A stretch of 64,000 bases of DNA from a virus: the IMG/VR virus record IMGVR_UViG_3300030333_002466, positions 22,716-86,715 of that record. The stretch is one strand, 5' to 3'. Positions 16,997 to 26,120 of the stretch are shown here, one piece after another. The notes under the pieces are model-generated. The model was not told where the DNA came from. It worked only from the letters and a program-made list of their open reading frames with translations, and did no database searches. The position numbers were made by a program, and so were the translations under genes. The first letter of the stretch is position 1. Each line of letters opens with the position of its first letter.

Positions 16997-19278
16997 TAGT
17001 GACATTCTGCCCAATTAGTTCCAATGTCATAGTCAGCGGCAAGATTGACACGGAAGTTGTAGTATTCACCAGCTTCTGCCATAGTTTCAGCAAATGTCTG
17101 ACCAATAATTGACCAACCTCTCACAAACTTACCATCCTTCTCATGCACGTTACTTAGAACTTTACCTTCAATTTCAAAAGCTTCAGCTTCTTCTTTGGTG
17201 TTAAACTCATACATATCGATAAGCTCTGGTGAGACCTGCCACTGACATTCGTCGTGATAGTGAATCATCTGTGAAGCTTTAATCTCAGAATCCCTGAAAG
17301 GATTGCTGTAAAGACCTTGCTTCTTAAGCCTACGCATGTAGAGAACCATCTGACGCTTCATTACGATAGCACCTGTACTTTGGAACAACACGTTCAACAG
17401 AGAGTGTTCTGAACGAGTCATAAGCTTACGACCGTCGATACCTCTGATAAACACCTTACGTCCCTTGGTTTTCCAGTAAGTTGCAACACGTTCTTTCAAA
17501 ATCTTGAGAGGCAGTGAAGCGTCCCAAAAGTCTTCAAAGATTTTCTCAGCTTCTGCCAGACTAACACCAAGGGTCTTGGCAATTTTTCTAGCCTGTGCGC
17601 CGTATGTTGTTGCATACTTCAGAGTTTTAGCTGTATCCCTTGTAACATCCATCTTTGCAGCGTTAACTGTGTGAATGTCATGAGGCTTCTCAGAAATCAA
17701 AGCCGTAGCATATTCATCACCACCTTCAAATTGCTTAGTGAAGTGAGCCTCGACCCTAGCCTCTAAGCCAGCAGCGTCTGAACCAATCTGGTACTGTCCT
17801 TCAGGGACTCCGAATAACGCACGAATAAACTCACCGTATGTACTGGATACCCTCGGGACGTTGGCAACATCCTTATGTGTATATCTGAAGGTATTTGTAC
17901 CAGCGGTATCAGCCGGTGTCGATATACGTCCATCTTGATATATTCTGTCATCGTTCAACCATCCTGTACCTTTCTCAGACTTAATAGCATTACGTCTGTG
18001 GCGATATGTCAACCACAATACAAGATCGCCAATCCAGTCAAATTTACTCCCAAGCTCTACAAGGTTTGGACAGATTTGTTTGTCTGTACCAACAGTCAGA
18101 GACGGAGTTGAAAGTACACGCAAAGGTCTCTCTCGATCATGCTTTAGAAGCTTCTTACGGAACTCCTGTGGCTTAATCTTAAGATGCTTAAGCCTTGGCT
18201 TCATGTACTCACTTTCCATAGTCTGCTCGATGTAACGCTCACAAGCAGCCTTGAACTTGACGAAGTTTTGCTTCTTCTTCTTAGAGTCGAGAGTCAAATC
18301 TTTCTCTTTCCAAGCAGAAGGTTCCCATCCTTGAGAGATCAAGTATTGCTTAATAGCATCCTGATCAGCCAACTTCATAGGTTCTGTGCCCAACACAGGT
18401 TCTTGTGGCATCGGAATCGACCACTCCTTTCCAAAACCTTTTGCCAACCAATCTCCATAATCATCTTGAGAATATTCCATTTCATGTTTCTCAAGGAAGT
18501 TAATCATGTGTTGTGACAACTCACCGCTTTTCTTAACCTGAATCTTAGGCGGTATAAACTTCTTAGCAGTGGTCTTAGTCATTGGTTTTGCAGGCAGCAG
18601 AGGTTCAATCTTAGCCTCAATTGTTGCCATCTTCTCGTCAAGGTCTTCAACACACCACTCAGCAAGCTCTCGATTAAATCTAAAGCCAAAGTGACTTTGA
18701 ATTGTCACATAGTAACGAATAGTTTGTTCCAACCAAAACGCTTCAGACCAATCCCAACTACGCCACTCTTGAATCATCAAGTGATCATAGACTTTATGGT
18801 TCAAGTTAACGTCCTGTACACAATACTTAAGCATTGCTTCAGAATACTCAGACCAATCAGACTGTTTACCAAAGTCGTCTTTGTGGAAAGAAAGTCGATC
18901 CCCCCAAGGTTCAAGACCATGACCACTTAAGCGATCTGGATTCAGCAATTTGCTTAGTACAAGTGTGTCGCAAATCTCTACTTCTTTACCATCGATTGTG
19001 AAAGGGTCTGCATCAAATTTCAGACCAAATACCAACTCAATTACAAGCAAGTCATAGTCAATAATGTTGTGACCAATTACCTTAGTACACTTCTTAAAGA
19101 ACTCAGGAAAGTCCCAAAGGTTTTCTGGTGTGAATTTATAGATCATTCCAGACTTAACATCCTTTGCTACAATACAGTGAACCATAAATGTTGGTTTCAA
19201 CTTGAAAGGATATTGGTTATAATTTATACTACTGCTATCAAGTAAGCCAGTAGCTTCAATGTCAAATACTACTTCCAT
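16996..19278 (-). CDS. Family A DNA polymerase with 3'-5' exonuclease domain
   Basis: 760 aa, T7-like. The exonuclease domain opens MEVVFDIEATGLL, with KVIGHNIIDYDLLV and MLKYCVQDVNLNHKVYDHL. The polymerase domain has motif A (QIGSDAAGLEARVEAHF), motif B (RDTAKTLKYATTYGAQARK) and motif C (HYHDECQWQV, catalytic HDE). It is the replicative polymerase, encoded beside primase-helicase, SSB and flap nuclease. Confidence 0.95.
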   Translation of the reverse strand: MEVVFDIEATGLLDSSSINYNQYPFKLKPTFMVHCIVAKDVKSGMIYKFTPENLWDFPEFFKKCTKVIGHNIIDYDLLVIELVFGLKFDADPFTIDGKEVEICDTLVLSKLLNPDRLSGHGLEPWGDRLSFHKDDFGKQSDWSEYSEAMLKYCVQDVNLNHKVYDHLMIQEWRSWDWSEAFWLEQTIRYYVTIQSHFGFRFNRELAEWCVEDLDEKMATIEAKIEPLLPAKPMTKTTAKKFIPPKIQVKKSGELSQHMINFLEKHEMEYSQDDYGDWLAKGFGKEWSIPMPQEPVLGTEPMKLADQDAIKQYLISQGWEPSAWKEKDLTLDSKKKKQNFVKFKAACERYIEQTMESEYMKPRLKHLKIKPQEFRKKLLKHDRERPLRVLSTPSLTVGTDKQICPNLVELGSKFDWIGDLVLWLTYRHRRNAIKSEKGTGWLNDDRIYQDGRISTPADTAGTNTFRYTHKDVANVPRVSSTYGEFIRALFGVPEGQYQIGSDAAGLEARVEAHFTKQFEGGDEYATALISEKPHDIHTVNAAKMDVTRDTAKTLKYATTYGAQARKIAKTLGVSLAEAEKIFEDFWDASLPLKILKERVATYWKTKGRKVFIRGIDGRKLMTRSEHSLLNVLFQSTGAIVMKRQMVLYMRRLKKQGLYSNPFRDSEIKASQMIHYHDECQWQVSPELIDMYEFNTKEEAEAFEIEGKVLSNVHEKDGKFVRGWSIIGQTFAETMAEAGEYYNFRVNLAADYDIGTNWAECH

Positions 19279-19326
19279 ACTAACTCCTAGTTGATTCTAG
19301 TTGTGTTCGGATGAGTAGCCCCCTAA

Positions 19327-21177
19327 TTAATAGGAGGCTGGTTCATCTACGTGTTCTTGAGTGTAGGCACCAAGCATTCCGAAGTCTTCCTCATCATCGC
19401 TATAGTCACCTTCAGGGTCATACCCTTCCTCAAGTCTTGCTGTTTGATTGTTGTAGAACCACCATCCAGCAGGGCCTGTATTACCAGTCCTACGGGCTTT
19501 ACTTACAACAACCTTAGTTGTGTTACGAACTCTCTCGTCAGGGTGTTCTTTGTCTCTCATCAAAAGAATGTTGACCATACCAACTTGGAAGATAGAACCT
19601 GAACCCTTAATATCTTCTTCGTGAATGTCAGCACCAGTTGAGTTAGCCTTAGCTCCAGAACCACTTTTACGAACGTGAGCTACGTTAATGTGAACAATCT
19701 TCTCACGCTTTACAAAGCGAAGTAGCCATGACATAAACTCATCCATACCTTCGTTCTGTTTACCGCTTAAAGCGAGTGTCAGAGGGTCTAGAATGATACC
19801 CTTACAGTCACAACCCTTAACCATGTATTCAATCTTATTCTTAAGATCATCGTCACATACATCACCTTGATGGTCAAGAATAATAAATCTATCCTCACCA
19901 TTAGGTAGCTTAGTAAGTTGATCATAAGCATCCTTGAACTTCTCGGTCTGGTAAAGTTCGCGTTTTTCTTCATCATCCATGTTAGCAAGTTTGATGCCAA
20001 GGTGTACACTTACCAAGTTCTCGATAAGTTCACCCATATCACTCTCTAGAGGAATAACACCAATCTTATGCTCTGAATTGAAAACGAAATGATAAAGAAA
20101 CTCATTTACAACCGTAGTTTTACCTACTGAACTCGCAGCAACTACGTTGATAATCTCACCTAAAGCAAAACCACCATTCATCATTTGTTGAAGACGAGCA
20201 GCGAAAGCAGGCAAACCTAGCTTAACCCAATTAGCTCTTTCCATCAAAGCGTCAAAAGTTTGACTACTACCTACAACACCAGCAGGAGTGTATTTACCAT
20301 GCTGTGCAGCTTTCCAGAAGGCTTGGTATAGTTCGTCCTGAAGATCATCCTTTACGTAATCACAAGGGTCATTCAGTCGAAGATCAGCAATATGTGCTTG
20401 CCCCGGTTTCAATAGCTTTGCAACAGCTTCAGCGGCTTTTTTACCAGCTTCGTCATTGTCAAGCATGATGATAACTTTCTCGAAAGAAGTCACCCAATCA
20501 TAGTTTGCTTTGACCTGCTTATCTGTAGAAGGTTCCCCTGTCACACCAGAAACTACAGGAGTTTCATACTTAGGGTTCTTCTCCATCATGGTTTGTTTCA
20601 TAGCCATAGCATCTTCTTCACCACCTACGATGATGAGGAACTTACCACCTTTCGGATAAAGATGTTGACCAAACATTTCACAATCATTTTTTACACTACC
20701 AATCGCTCGGAAGTGTCGTTTGTCTTTCTTAGGAACTGAGAGATTTCTGACTTTATAGCCGACGATCTCACCGCCTTTTGTTACTGGATAGTAACGCTTG
20801 AAGGGTTTGCCGTTTGCATCGAACTCTGTGCGTACACCATACATTTCGTTGATTGGCTTTTTCAGTTTACGCTTTCGATCACCACGACATTCTAATTCTA
20901 AAACATCATCTAATTCTTCTACCACTTGGTTATGATCCTCCCAACTATCATCTGCCTCTATTACTCCTTCAAAATCCTCACCATAGAAGGTCTCGACAAG
21001 TTTTGGTGGAATATAGCCCTTACCACCACTATCACCACAGGCGAAGCAGTAACCGTCTATAAACTCATTACCTTTCTTGTCGAGCTTCTTGTAAAGGGTT
21101 ACGGCATCCGAAGAACCGCAACCCTCATGAGGACAGGGAAGGTGTGTTTTATAAGTATCACCTTCTTGTTGACTCAT
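19327..21177 (-). CDS. Bifunctional primase-helicase (T7 gp4-like)
   Basis: 616 aa. An N-terminal zinc ribbon (CPHEGCGSSDAV ... CFACGDSG) reads the priming site. The TOPRIM domain shows IIVGGEEDAMAMKQ and IIMLDNDEAGKKAAEAV. The RecA-like helicase has Walker A VVAASSVGKTTVVNEF, GIIPLESD-like strand (IGVIPLESDMGE) and KGIILDPLTL (Walker B). It unwinds DNA and makes primers for the family A polymerase. Confidence 0.93.
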   Translation of the reverse strand: MSQQEGDTYKTHLPCPHEGCGSSDAVTLYKKLDKKGNEFIDGYCFACGDSGGKGYIPPKLVETFYGEDFEGVIEADDSWEDHNQVVEELDDVLELECRGDRKRKLKKPINEMYGVRTEFDANGKPFKRYYPVTKGGEIVGYKVRNLSVPKKDKRHFRAIGSVKNDCEMFGQHLYPKGGKFLIIVGGEEDAMAMKQTMMEKNPKYETPVVSGVTGEPSTDKQVKANYDWVTSFEKVIIMLDNDEAGKKAAEAVAKLLKPGQAHIADLRLNDPCDYVKDDLQDELYQAFWKAAQHGKYTPAGVVGSSQTFDALMERANWVKLGLPAFAARLQQMMNGGFALGEIINVVAASSVGKTTVVNEFLYHFVFNSEHKIGVIPLESDMGELIENLVSVHLGIKLANMDDEEKRELYQTEKFKDAYDQLTKLPNGEDRFIILDHQGDVCDDDLKNKIEYMVKGCDCKGIILDPLTLALSGKQNEGMDEFMSWLLRFVKREKIVHINVAHVRKSGSGAKANSTGADIHEEDIKGSGSIFQVGMVNILLMRDKEHPDERVRNTTKVVVSKARRTGNTGPAGWWFYNNQTARLEEGYDPEGDYSDDEEDFGMLGAYTQEHVDEPASY

Positions 21178-21189
21178 TTTTCTCCCTAT

Positions 21190-22761
21190 TTAGAATGACT
21201 TAGAAACTCGTTCACGAATCTGTGACAGTGTTTGCAGACGTTTCATATCACCATCTTCAAATACAACTTTCAATTCGTTACTCTCTGAGTTTACATCAGA
21301 CCAGCCAACTCTGTCAACTAGTTTCAGCATGTTGCCTTGAATTTCCTCGTCTTTGATAACCATCAGTAGACCAGTAGCAGACTTCTTAGTCCCATCATCA
21401 GTCACAGGGTCTTTAAAAATTTCCTTACCCTCGCCGTTGATTTCACAGTAAGTTGCCTTCATAGCCATACCAAAAGTATCACGAGTAATCATCTGGTAAG
21501 TATATGAACCTACGCCGAAGACTACGTTACCTGAACTAAAGCCTTTGTCTTTAAGACGCTGGCAGATTTGCTTACAGCGTTCCAAAGTAATAGAGTCACC
21601 ATAGATCAATCCAACGTGGCTGTCAAGCTCTTTGTAACCTTTCTCGTTAACAGTGCCACCGAATTGCTCCCAAAGGATTTGAATAGCCCCTTTGATAACA
21701 TTCTCGCTCAGAGGTTCGCAACCGCCTTTGAATGCAGCACCATCCCAAGCTTCCAGTGGGTAAGGCACACCGTCACGAGTACGGCGATAAGAGCCTTCTG
21801 GCAGACCACAGATGATATCAACAGGGTCTCCACTATCAGGACGAAAGACTACCTTACCGTCACGCTTCATGATTTCATCTTTCAATGCTGGTGCAATCTC
21901 AGTTAGAACCTTCCACAAGTCCCAAGTATCTGAAACGATACCTACAAGGCCATTCGGATACAGTTCTGTGATGAATCGCTTGTAGGTATTGAACTCGTCT
22001 TCCTTACCACCAGCACACATTACAGAGTGTTCTGAAGCAGGAATAGAAGTACCAATCAGTTCTTCTGTAGGCTCTGCTCCATAGTAACGCTCACAAGTAT
22101 CAATAGCAGGAATGTTATCAGTTCCTACAAAACTCAGCAAGTGCCCTACACCACTGTTTGCAGCATCAGCACGACCAGACATACCACGCATAGAAAAGTC
22201 GTGTACGCTGAACGGGATCATTTCTTTAGCTGCGCCAGTTTCTTCTGCATACTTCTCAAGAATCTTACGATATTCCCGAGCAATGGTAGCGACAGTAGAG
22301 GGCTTCCAGATTTCAGCAGACATAACAGTTTCAATGTAGTTAGTCAACCAAAAGAATTCTGGCAGTGTATTCTCTACAGTAAACATTGGAACCTTGAAAG
22401 GAACAATTGTACCTTCAGGCAGCGCACGAATACGCAGCGGCAGATAGCCAAGGTTGTGCAATTCTTCAATGTGTGAAAAATCAATGGCATCGGGGCCAAG
22501 TGAAGTTTCGATACGGCTGCGGTAATAACCAACAGCATTGTCTAAGGGAACATTAAAGAAGTTCTCGTTCCATTCTTCAATCAAGTGTTCCAGAATAAAC
22601 TTCTGAAGACCTACAAATACAACTCCATCTACATCACGACCAAAGTGCTTACCGCTACGTGGAGTAAAGTTAGAGAAAACTAGTTCAGTACCTTCAGGAT
22701 ACTGGAACTTGTGGTTTACTTTGTAAAAATCTGTTTGCGTCATTGGGTGTTGTTTGTTCAT
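21190..22761 (-). CDS. nadV: Nicotinamide phosphoribosyltransferase
   Basis: 523 aa, full length for NAMPT. Diagnostic motifs: FSNFTPRSGKHF, VHDFSMRGMSG, SIPASEHSVMCAGG (catalytic His), VVFRPDSGDP (Asp for the amide) and LIYGDSITLERC. It makes NMN from nicotinamide and PRPP. The PRPP synthetase gene 1.4 kb upstream in the same operon supplies its substrate, and the macro-domain gene between them points to NAD/ADP-ribose handling. Confidence 0.93.
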   Translation of the reverse strand: MNKQHPMTQTDFYKVNHKFQYPEGTELVFSNFTPRSGKHFGRDVDGVVFVGLQKFILEHLIEEWNENFFNVPLDNAVGYYRSRIETSLGPDAIDFSHIEELHNLGYLPLRIRALPEGTIVPFKVPMFTVENTLPEFFWLTNYIETVMSAEIWKPSTVATIAREYRKILEKYAEETGAAKEMIPFSVHDFSMRGMSGRADAANSGVGHLLSFVGTDNIPAIDTCERYYGAEPTEELIGTSIPASEHSVMCAGGKEDEFNTYKRFITELYPNGLVGIVSDTWDLWKVLTEIAPALKDEIMKRDGKVVFRPDSGDPVDIICGLPEGSYRRTRDGVPYPLEAWDGAAFKGGCEPLSENVIKGAIQILWEQFGGTVNEKGYKELDSHVGLIYGDSITLERCKQICQRLKDKGFSSGNVVFGVGSYTYQMITRDTFGMAMKATYCEINGEGKEIFKDPVTDDGTKKSATGLLMVIKDEEIQGNMLKLVDRVGWSDVNSESNELKVVFEDGDMKRLQTLSQIRERVSKSF

Positions 22762-22771
22762 AATTTCCCTC

Positions 22772-23002
22772 CTAATCTATGTATTTAACAAGTATGTGTA
22801 CAAAAGACAGTACGATACTTACGAATAACAAAGATGTAAGTACAGCCTTTGTCTGAACAAATAGCCCTACAATAAATGCGAATATAAGGCCACAGACCAT
22901 TGCGACTACTACAAATAGTACTACAACAGCACATATCTTGTCAATTATTGGTACTTCTTGATTCCAGAACCAATCTCTTAAGTTGATCAGAGTATCTTTC
23001 AT
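22772..23002 (-). CDS. Small two-TM membrane protein
   Basis: 76 aa. TM segments at about residues 22-48 (ICAVVVLFVVVAMVCGLIF) and 52-70 (VLTSLLFVSIVLSFVHILV). It overlaps the macro-domain gene by 4 nt (ATGA type). No family recognised. Confidence 0.6.
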   Translation of the reverse strand: MKDTLINLRDWFWNQEVPIIDKICAVVVLFVVVAMVCGLIFAFIVGLFVQTKAVLTSLLFVSIVLSFVHILVKYID

Positions 23003-23517
23003 TTGTCCTCCTTATAAATTACACAAGTAAGATCGCTAAATCCGATCAAATCAATAATCTCCTCAATCATATCCCAATTACCACCAGCAAGTCCAGCACC
23101 AATTTTAGGGATACCAATACGACAAGGTGCTTGTGGATTCATATCATACAGCAATTTAATCTGATTGAACACCTGACCAACAGCATCGTAATCAACGTGT
23201 ACCAGATTTCTTGGAGCGAATCGGTATTGAGTATATGCGTTGATAACAGTGAAGTTGTATGGCTTGCTGTTAATTTTTGGAGGTACATTGTGTGAAACCC
23301 CCGACCAACCATTAACATGAGCCTGAGTAAACATACCAAGCTTATACTTATCACCCTTCTGAGTCATTTGATCAATCAAATAAGCTTTAGGGTATCTCTG
23401 CCTTATTTGAGCAGCAATACCTGAACCCATAGTGTTAAAACAGTTACAGCCGTGTACAATAATGTCGAACTTACCGGCTTCTGCCATGTCCAAAAGATTA
23501 CCTTCCACATATTTCAT
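22999..23517 (-). CDS. Macro-domain ADP-ribose-binding protein
   Basis: 172 aa. The opening MKYVEGNLLDMAEAGKFDII and the loop VHGCNCFNTMGSGIAAQIR are the ADP-ribose-binding signature. A second loop GIPKIGAGLAGGNWDMIEEI matches the phosphate-binding part of Poa1p/ALC1-like macro domains. It may hydrolyse ADP-ribose-1''-phosphate or remove ADP-ribose from targets. It lies in the block with NAMPT and PRPP synthetase. Confidence 0.88.
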   Translation of the reverse strand: MKYVEGNLLDMAEAGKFDIIVHGCNCFNTMGSGIAAQIRQRYPKAYLIDQMTQKGDKYKLGMFTQAHVNGWSGVSHNVPPKINSKPYNFTVINAYTQYRFAPRNLVHVDYDAVGQVFNQIKLLYDMNPQAPCRIGIPKIGAGLAGGNWDMIEEIIDLIGFSDLTCVIYKEDK

Positions 23518-23882
23518 TTAAACCTCCGGTCTTCCCAAGTTTCTGCTCTATCTGTACCATGATAAGGACAGGCATCTGTGATGATATTAAAGAATGTACC
23601 CATTCTATCACGATTATCCATCTTAGGACAAGTACAACCTTGTAATTCAAACCAGTAGCTATGGTACGACTTATCCAAAGGGAACTTCCAGATAAGTTGC
23701 ATAGTATACTCAAGACCTCTCACAATATCTACAGCTTGCTTTGGAGTGTCACACAGCATACTAGGTCTGGCTAGAATTTGATGGAGGTTTTTATACACAG
23801 AGTTAAGTCCATGCATATCCTCATCTGTCAACCCCCTACTTTTTGCCAGAGCAACATTAAACTTAAACTCTGTGTTTTCCAT
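23514..23882 (-). CDS. Hypothetical protein with CxC/CPxHG zinc-like motif
   Basis: 122 aa. The C-terminal half carries GCTCPKMDNRDRMG and ACPYHGTDR, a conserved Cys/His set of a small phage protein family of unknown function. The N-terminal half is helical. ATGA overlap with the macro-domain gene. Confidence 0.6.
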   Translation of the reverse strand: MENTEFKFNVALAKSRGLTDEDMHGLNSVYKNLHQILARPSMLCDTPKQAVDIVRGLEYTMQLIWKFPLDKSYHSYWFELQGCTCPKMDNRDRMGTFFNIITDACPYHGTDRAETWEDRRFK

Positions 23883-23890
23883 AAAACCTC

Positions 23891-24187
23891 CTAGTAAGTG
23901 TCATTTGGTATTTTCAGTGAATCAAGTAGGGATGATACACCAGAACTCCGACCAAGCCAACCTTCAAATTTACCAGTCCACTCGGGGATACCAAGCTCAT
24001 CCATAAGGTCACAGTCAAAGACAACAGCAGTTTCATCGTTGTCAAGCATAACAGTGTAACCCAACCTTGTGTTCATCTTGACCAGAACCCAACGAAATTC
24101 ATCATCATTCTTATCGAACATTCTTTGGAATGATTTAACTTCTTTAATATACTGATCTTTTCCAATCAATTCTAGTTGATTAGTCAC
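23891..24187 (-). CDS. Hypothetical protein
   Basis: 98 aa from the GTG at 24187, preceded by GTGGAG and overlapping the PRPP synthetase stop by 8 nt; an ATG at 24262 would overlap that gene by 83 nt. The sequence is mixed alpha/beta (FRWVLVKMNTRLGYTVML, AVVFDCDLMDELGIPEWTG), no motif recognised. Confidence 0.55.
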   Translation of the reverse strand: MTNQLELIGKDQYIKEVKSFQRMFDKNDDEFRWVLVKMNTRLGYTVMLDNDETAVVFDCDLMDELGIPEWTGKFEGWLGRSSGVSSLLDSLKIPNDTY

Positions 24188-25028
24188 GGAACAACTCCAC
24201 GGTAAACACTTTACCTTGATCTGATTTAGGGCCAGTATACTCGTAACACCATACTTCGTCAATATGTTCGAGCAAAATATCTACACCTTTGGTAAACTTA
24301 CCGTGAGTGACATACAGTAGAATCCTCTCAGCGCCCTTCTCACGAAGTTTCTTAGCCAGCCCTATGAACGTACCACCACCATCACAAATGTCGTCTAGGA
24401 TGGTCACAGTAAGTCCTGTGAGGTCTTCTGCATACACTTCAAAGCCTGAAAGATCACCAGTCATTGTGTCACGAATTTTGTCAGCACGAATAAGATCGAC
24501 ACCTTTTGCTTGAGCAGCCTTCAAAACTTTCTTATAGGCACCTGCATCTGGTGAAACAAATGCATTACACATATCAAAAGGCCCTTCCTCAGTTGAGTAG
24601 ACGATCTGATCCATTGTAAGTGCTTCAAAGTTATCAATAACACCTTCGATAACATCGCTGTGAGGGTCTACAACAAACACTTTGTCAAAGCCACAGGAGT
24701 TAATCAGACTACCGATAACACGCAGGCTATGTGGCTCTCCAGCGTTTGCTACTCGGTCTTGACGACCATACGGGAAGTATGAAATCAAAAGCACAAAAGT
24801 TTTATAATTCAACCAGCTACAACGCTCAATAGCATCTTTAAGAAGCAGAAGATCGATCAAATCTTGATCAGATTCATACTGGATTCTGATTGTCAGTTGG
24901 TCGTACAGAATATTTGCAGGCGCTCTCATCTTCTGGATGGTAAGTTTACGCTCACCACACGGAAAATAAGACATTTCAATAGGCACTGTGCCTGCACTGC
25001 TATCCGCAATTACACTTACTCCAATCAT
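24180..25028 (-). CDS. prs: Ribose-phosphate pyrophosphokinase (PRPP synthetase)
   Basis: 282 aa, slightly shorter than bacterial Prs (about 315). Motifs: LLISYFPYGRQDRVAN, VFVVDPHSDVIEGV, AFVSPDAGAYKKV and the PRPP-binding loop VTILDDICDGGGTFIG. It makes PRPP from ribose-5-phosphate and ATP. Within this operon the obvious consumer is NAMPT. Confidence 0.92.
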   Translation of the reverse strand: MIGVSVIADSSAGTVPIEMSYFPCGERKLTIQKMRAPANILYDQLTIRIQYESDQDLIDLLLLKDAIERCSWLNYKTFVLLISYFPYGRQDRVANAGEPHSLRVIGSLINSCGFDKVFVVDPHSDVIEGVIDNFEALTMDQIVYSTEEGPFDMCNAFVSPDAGAYKKVLKAAQAKGVDLIRADKIRDTMTGDLSGFEVYAEDLTGLTVTILDDICDGGGTFIGLAKKLREKGAERILLYVTHGKFTKGVDILLEHIDEVWCYEYTGPKSDQGKVFTVELFRD

Positions 25029-25258
25029 TTTACGTCCTCCGGTGTCAAATAAATTGCCTCAAAAGAACTATCGTTAAGTTCAGCGAGGGCTTTAAGTTCC
25101 ATAAGCTCAGTCTTCAGCGTCTCATATTCAAGACGAGTGATGGTTGCTGTAACCCGCTTGTGTGTAAATTTTGGGCGGGGGTGCCTATCTTTGTTGATAA
25201 TAGGGTTGAACCTCTCATCAAGCTTTTCAAAAATCTCAGTTACTGTTGGTTGATTCAT
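25025..25258 (-). CDS. Small hypothetical protein
   Basis: 77 aa, ATGA overlap with prs. It contains a basic patch (NKDRHPRPKFTHKR) and a helical C-terminus. No family recognised. Confidence 0.55.
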   Translation of the reverse strand: MNQPTVTEIFEKLDERFNPIINKDRHPRPKFTHKRVTATITRLEYETLKTELMELKALAELNDSSFEAIYLTPEDVK

Positions 25259-25451
25259 AACAAATCTCCAGAAAATATGGCTTTGCCTTCTCTTTTACTT
25301 CTTCAGCTACCTCTACTGAACCCAACTCATGAGTCCATACAGGTCTCCCCATAATTTCTTCAATAAATTCATGAAGATCACTGAAGGGGCCACACAAAAT
25401 TCCTGTGTATGCTCCAACGATTGCTGCTTGTCTTTTATCTAATCTACTCAT
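25236..25451 (-). CDS. DUF7736-like small phage protein
   Basis: 71 aa. AAIVGAYTGILCGPFSDLHEF and IMGRPVWTHELGS match a short phage family (DUF7736) with a GAYTG...F...H...RP..THE pattern, function unknown. Its AGGAGG ribosome site is the tail of a copy of the GGTCTCGACAGATTTTC repeat (25463-25481). Confidence 0.65.
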   Translation of the reverse strand: MSRLDKRQAAIVGAYTGILCGPFSDLHEFIEEIMGRPVWTHELGSVEVAEEVKEKAKPYFLEICYESTNSN

Positions 25452-25453
25452 CT

Positions 25454-25699
25454 TTACCTCCTAGGTCTCGACAGATTTTCAGCCCCATACATGGTCTCGG
25501 CAGCTTTTCTAATCTCATCGATAGAGTAAACTCCCGGTAGTCTCAGTCTCAGATAACTATCAGAGACGTACAAGATTGGGCCAGACAGGGCTACCATACC
25601 ACAAGCGTAGTCTCTACCCAACTCATCTTTTGGGCCATCTTGATTGTAAATTCCAGCAAGACGCTTAAGGTCTCGACAGATTTCTACAGATTCACTCAT
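25454..25699 (-). CDS. Hypothetical protein bounded by two repeat copies
   Basis: 81 aa. Both ends are encoded by the dispersed repeat: the start (SVEICRDLK) by the copy at 25667 and the end (GAENLSRPRR) by the copy at 25463. The last 12 residues resemble the start of the next upstream gene (MYGTENLSRPK), so repeat spread has shaped both termini. The middle (LGRDYACGMVALSGPILYV) is of unknown function. Confidence 0.55.
   Translation of the reverse strand: MSESVEICRDLKRLAGIYNQDGPKDELGRDYACGMVALSGPILYVSDSYLRLRLPGVYSIDEIRKAAETMYGAENLSRPRR
25463..25509. repeat. GGTCTCGACAGATTTTC repeat, one full and one degenerate copy
   Basis: AGGTCTCGACAGATTTTCA at 25463-25481 and GGTCTCGGCAGCTTTTC at 25493-25509. 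They lie at the end of the 25454 gene and supply the ribosome site of the 25236 gene. Confidence 0.75.
25667..25686. repeat. GGTCTCGACAGATTTTC repeat copy
   Basis: AAGGTCTCGACAGATTTCTA, within the first codons of the 25454-25699 gene. Confidence 0.75.
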
Positions 25700-26025
25700 A
25701 CAAATTTACCTCTTATTGCGTCCCAAGACCTTACAATAGTTTCAGGCTCGTCGTCAACCCAAATGTCAACCTCGATACCTTCTTCTCTCATAAACTCAGC
25801 CTTACCTTTGTGACCTGTGAAGTATACCTTGTAACCTTTTTCTTTAAGGAAATCAAGGTCTTCTGGAGCTACATGAGACTTCCTGTATGTTACCACAATT
25901 ACATGCCAATTGAAATGCTCGAATACTTCCATCACACTTGTAAAAAGATGTGGATGGTCACTAATTGTTTGGTCGAAATCGAAGGCTATTGTCTTAGGTC
26001 TCGACAGATTTTCAGTTCCATACAT
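25696..26025 (-). CDS. HAD-like phosphatase
   Basis: 109 aa from the ATG at 26025 (GGGAGGA upstream). The first residues MYGTENLSRPK come from the repeat; the HAD motifs follow: IAFDFDQTISDHP (motif I DxDxT-like), VIVVTYRK (motif II) and DIWVDDEPETI (motif IV DD). It is probably a small nucleotidase or phosphatase. First gene of the long minus-strand operon. Confidence 0.75.
   Translation of the reverse strand: MYGTENLSRPKTIAFDFDQTISDHPHLFTSVMEVFEHFNWHVIVVTYRKSHVAPEDLDFLKEKGYKVYFTGHKGKAEFMREEGIEVDIWVDDEPETIVRSWDAIRGKFV
25996..26014. repeat. GGTCTCGACAGATTTTC repeat copy
   Basis: AGGTCTCGACAGATTTTCA, encoding ENLSRP at the start of the HAD-like gene. Confidence 0.75.
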
Positions 26026-26058
26026 AGAAAAATCCTCCCTAAAGTATATGTACATCGA

Positions 26059-26088
26059 AGTATACACACACTCGGGGAGGATTGTCAA
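26059..26088 (-). promoter_or_regulatory. Main minus-strand promoter of the 7.7-26.0 kb operon
   Basis: On the minus strand TTGACA (26088-26083), 18-nt spacer, TATACT (26064-26059), 34 nt from the HAD gene start. A repeat copy lies just upstream of the -35. Confidence 0.7.
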
Positions 26089-26091
26089 TAA

Positions 26092-26109
26092 GTTCTCGAC
26101 AGATTTTTA
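26092..26109. repeat. GGTCTCGACAGATTTTC repeat copy upstream of the -35
   Basis: GTTCTCGACAGATTTTTA, ending 3 nt from the -35 of the minus-strand promoter, a position where an activator or operator could act. Confidence 0.7.
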
Positions 26110-26120
26110 TAGAATACCTT

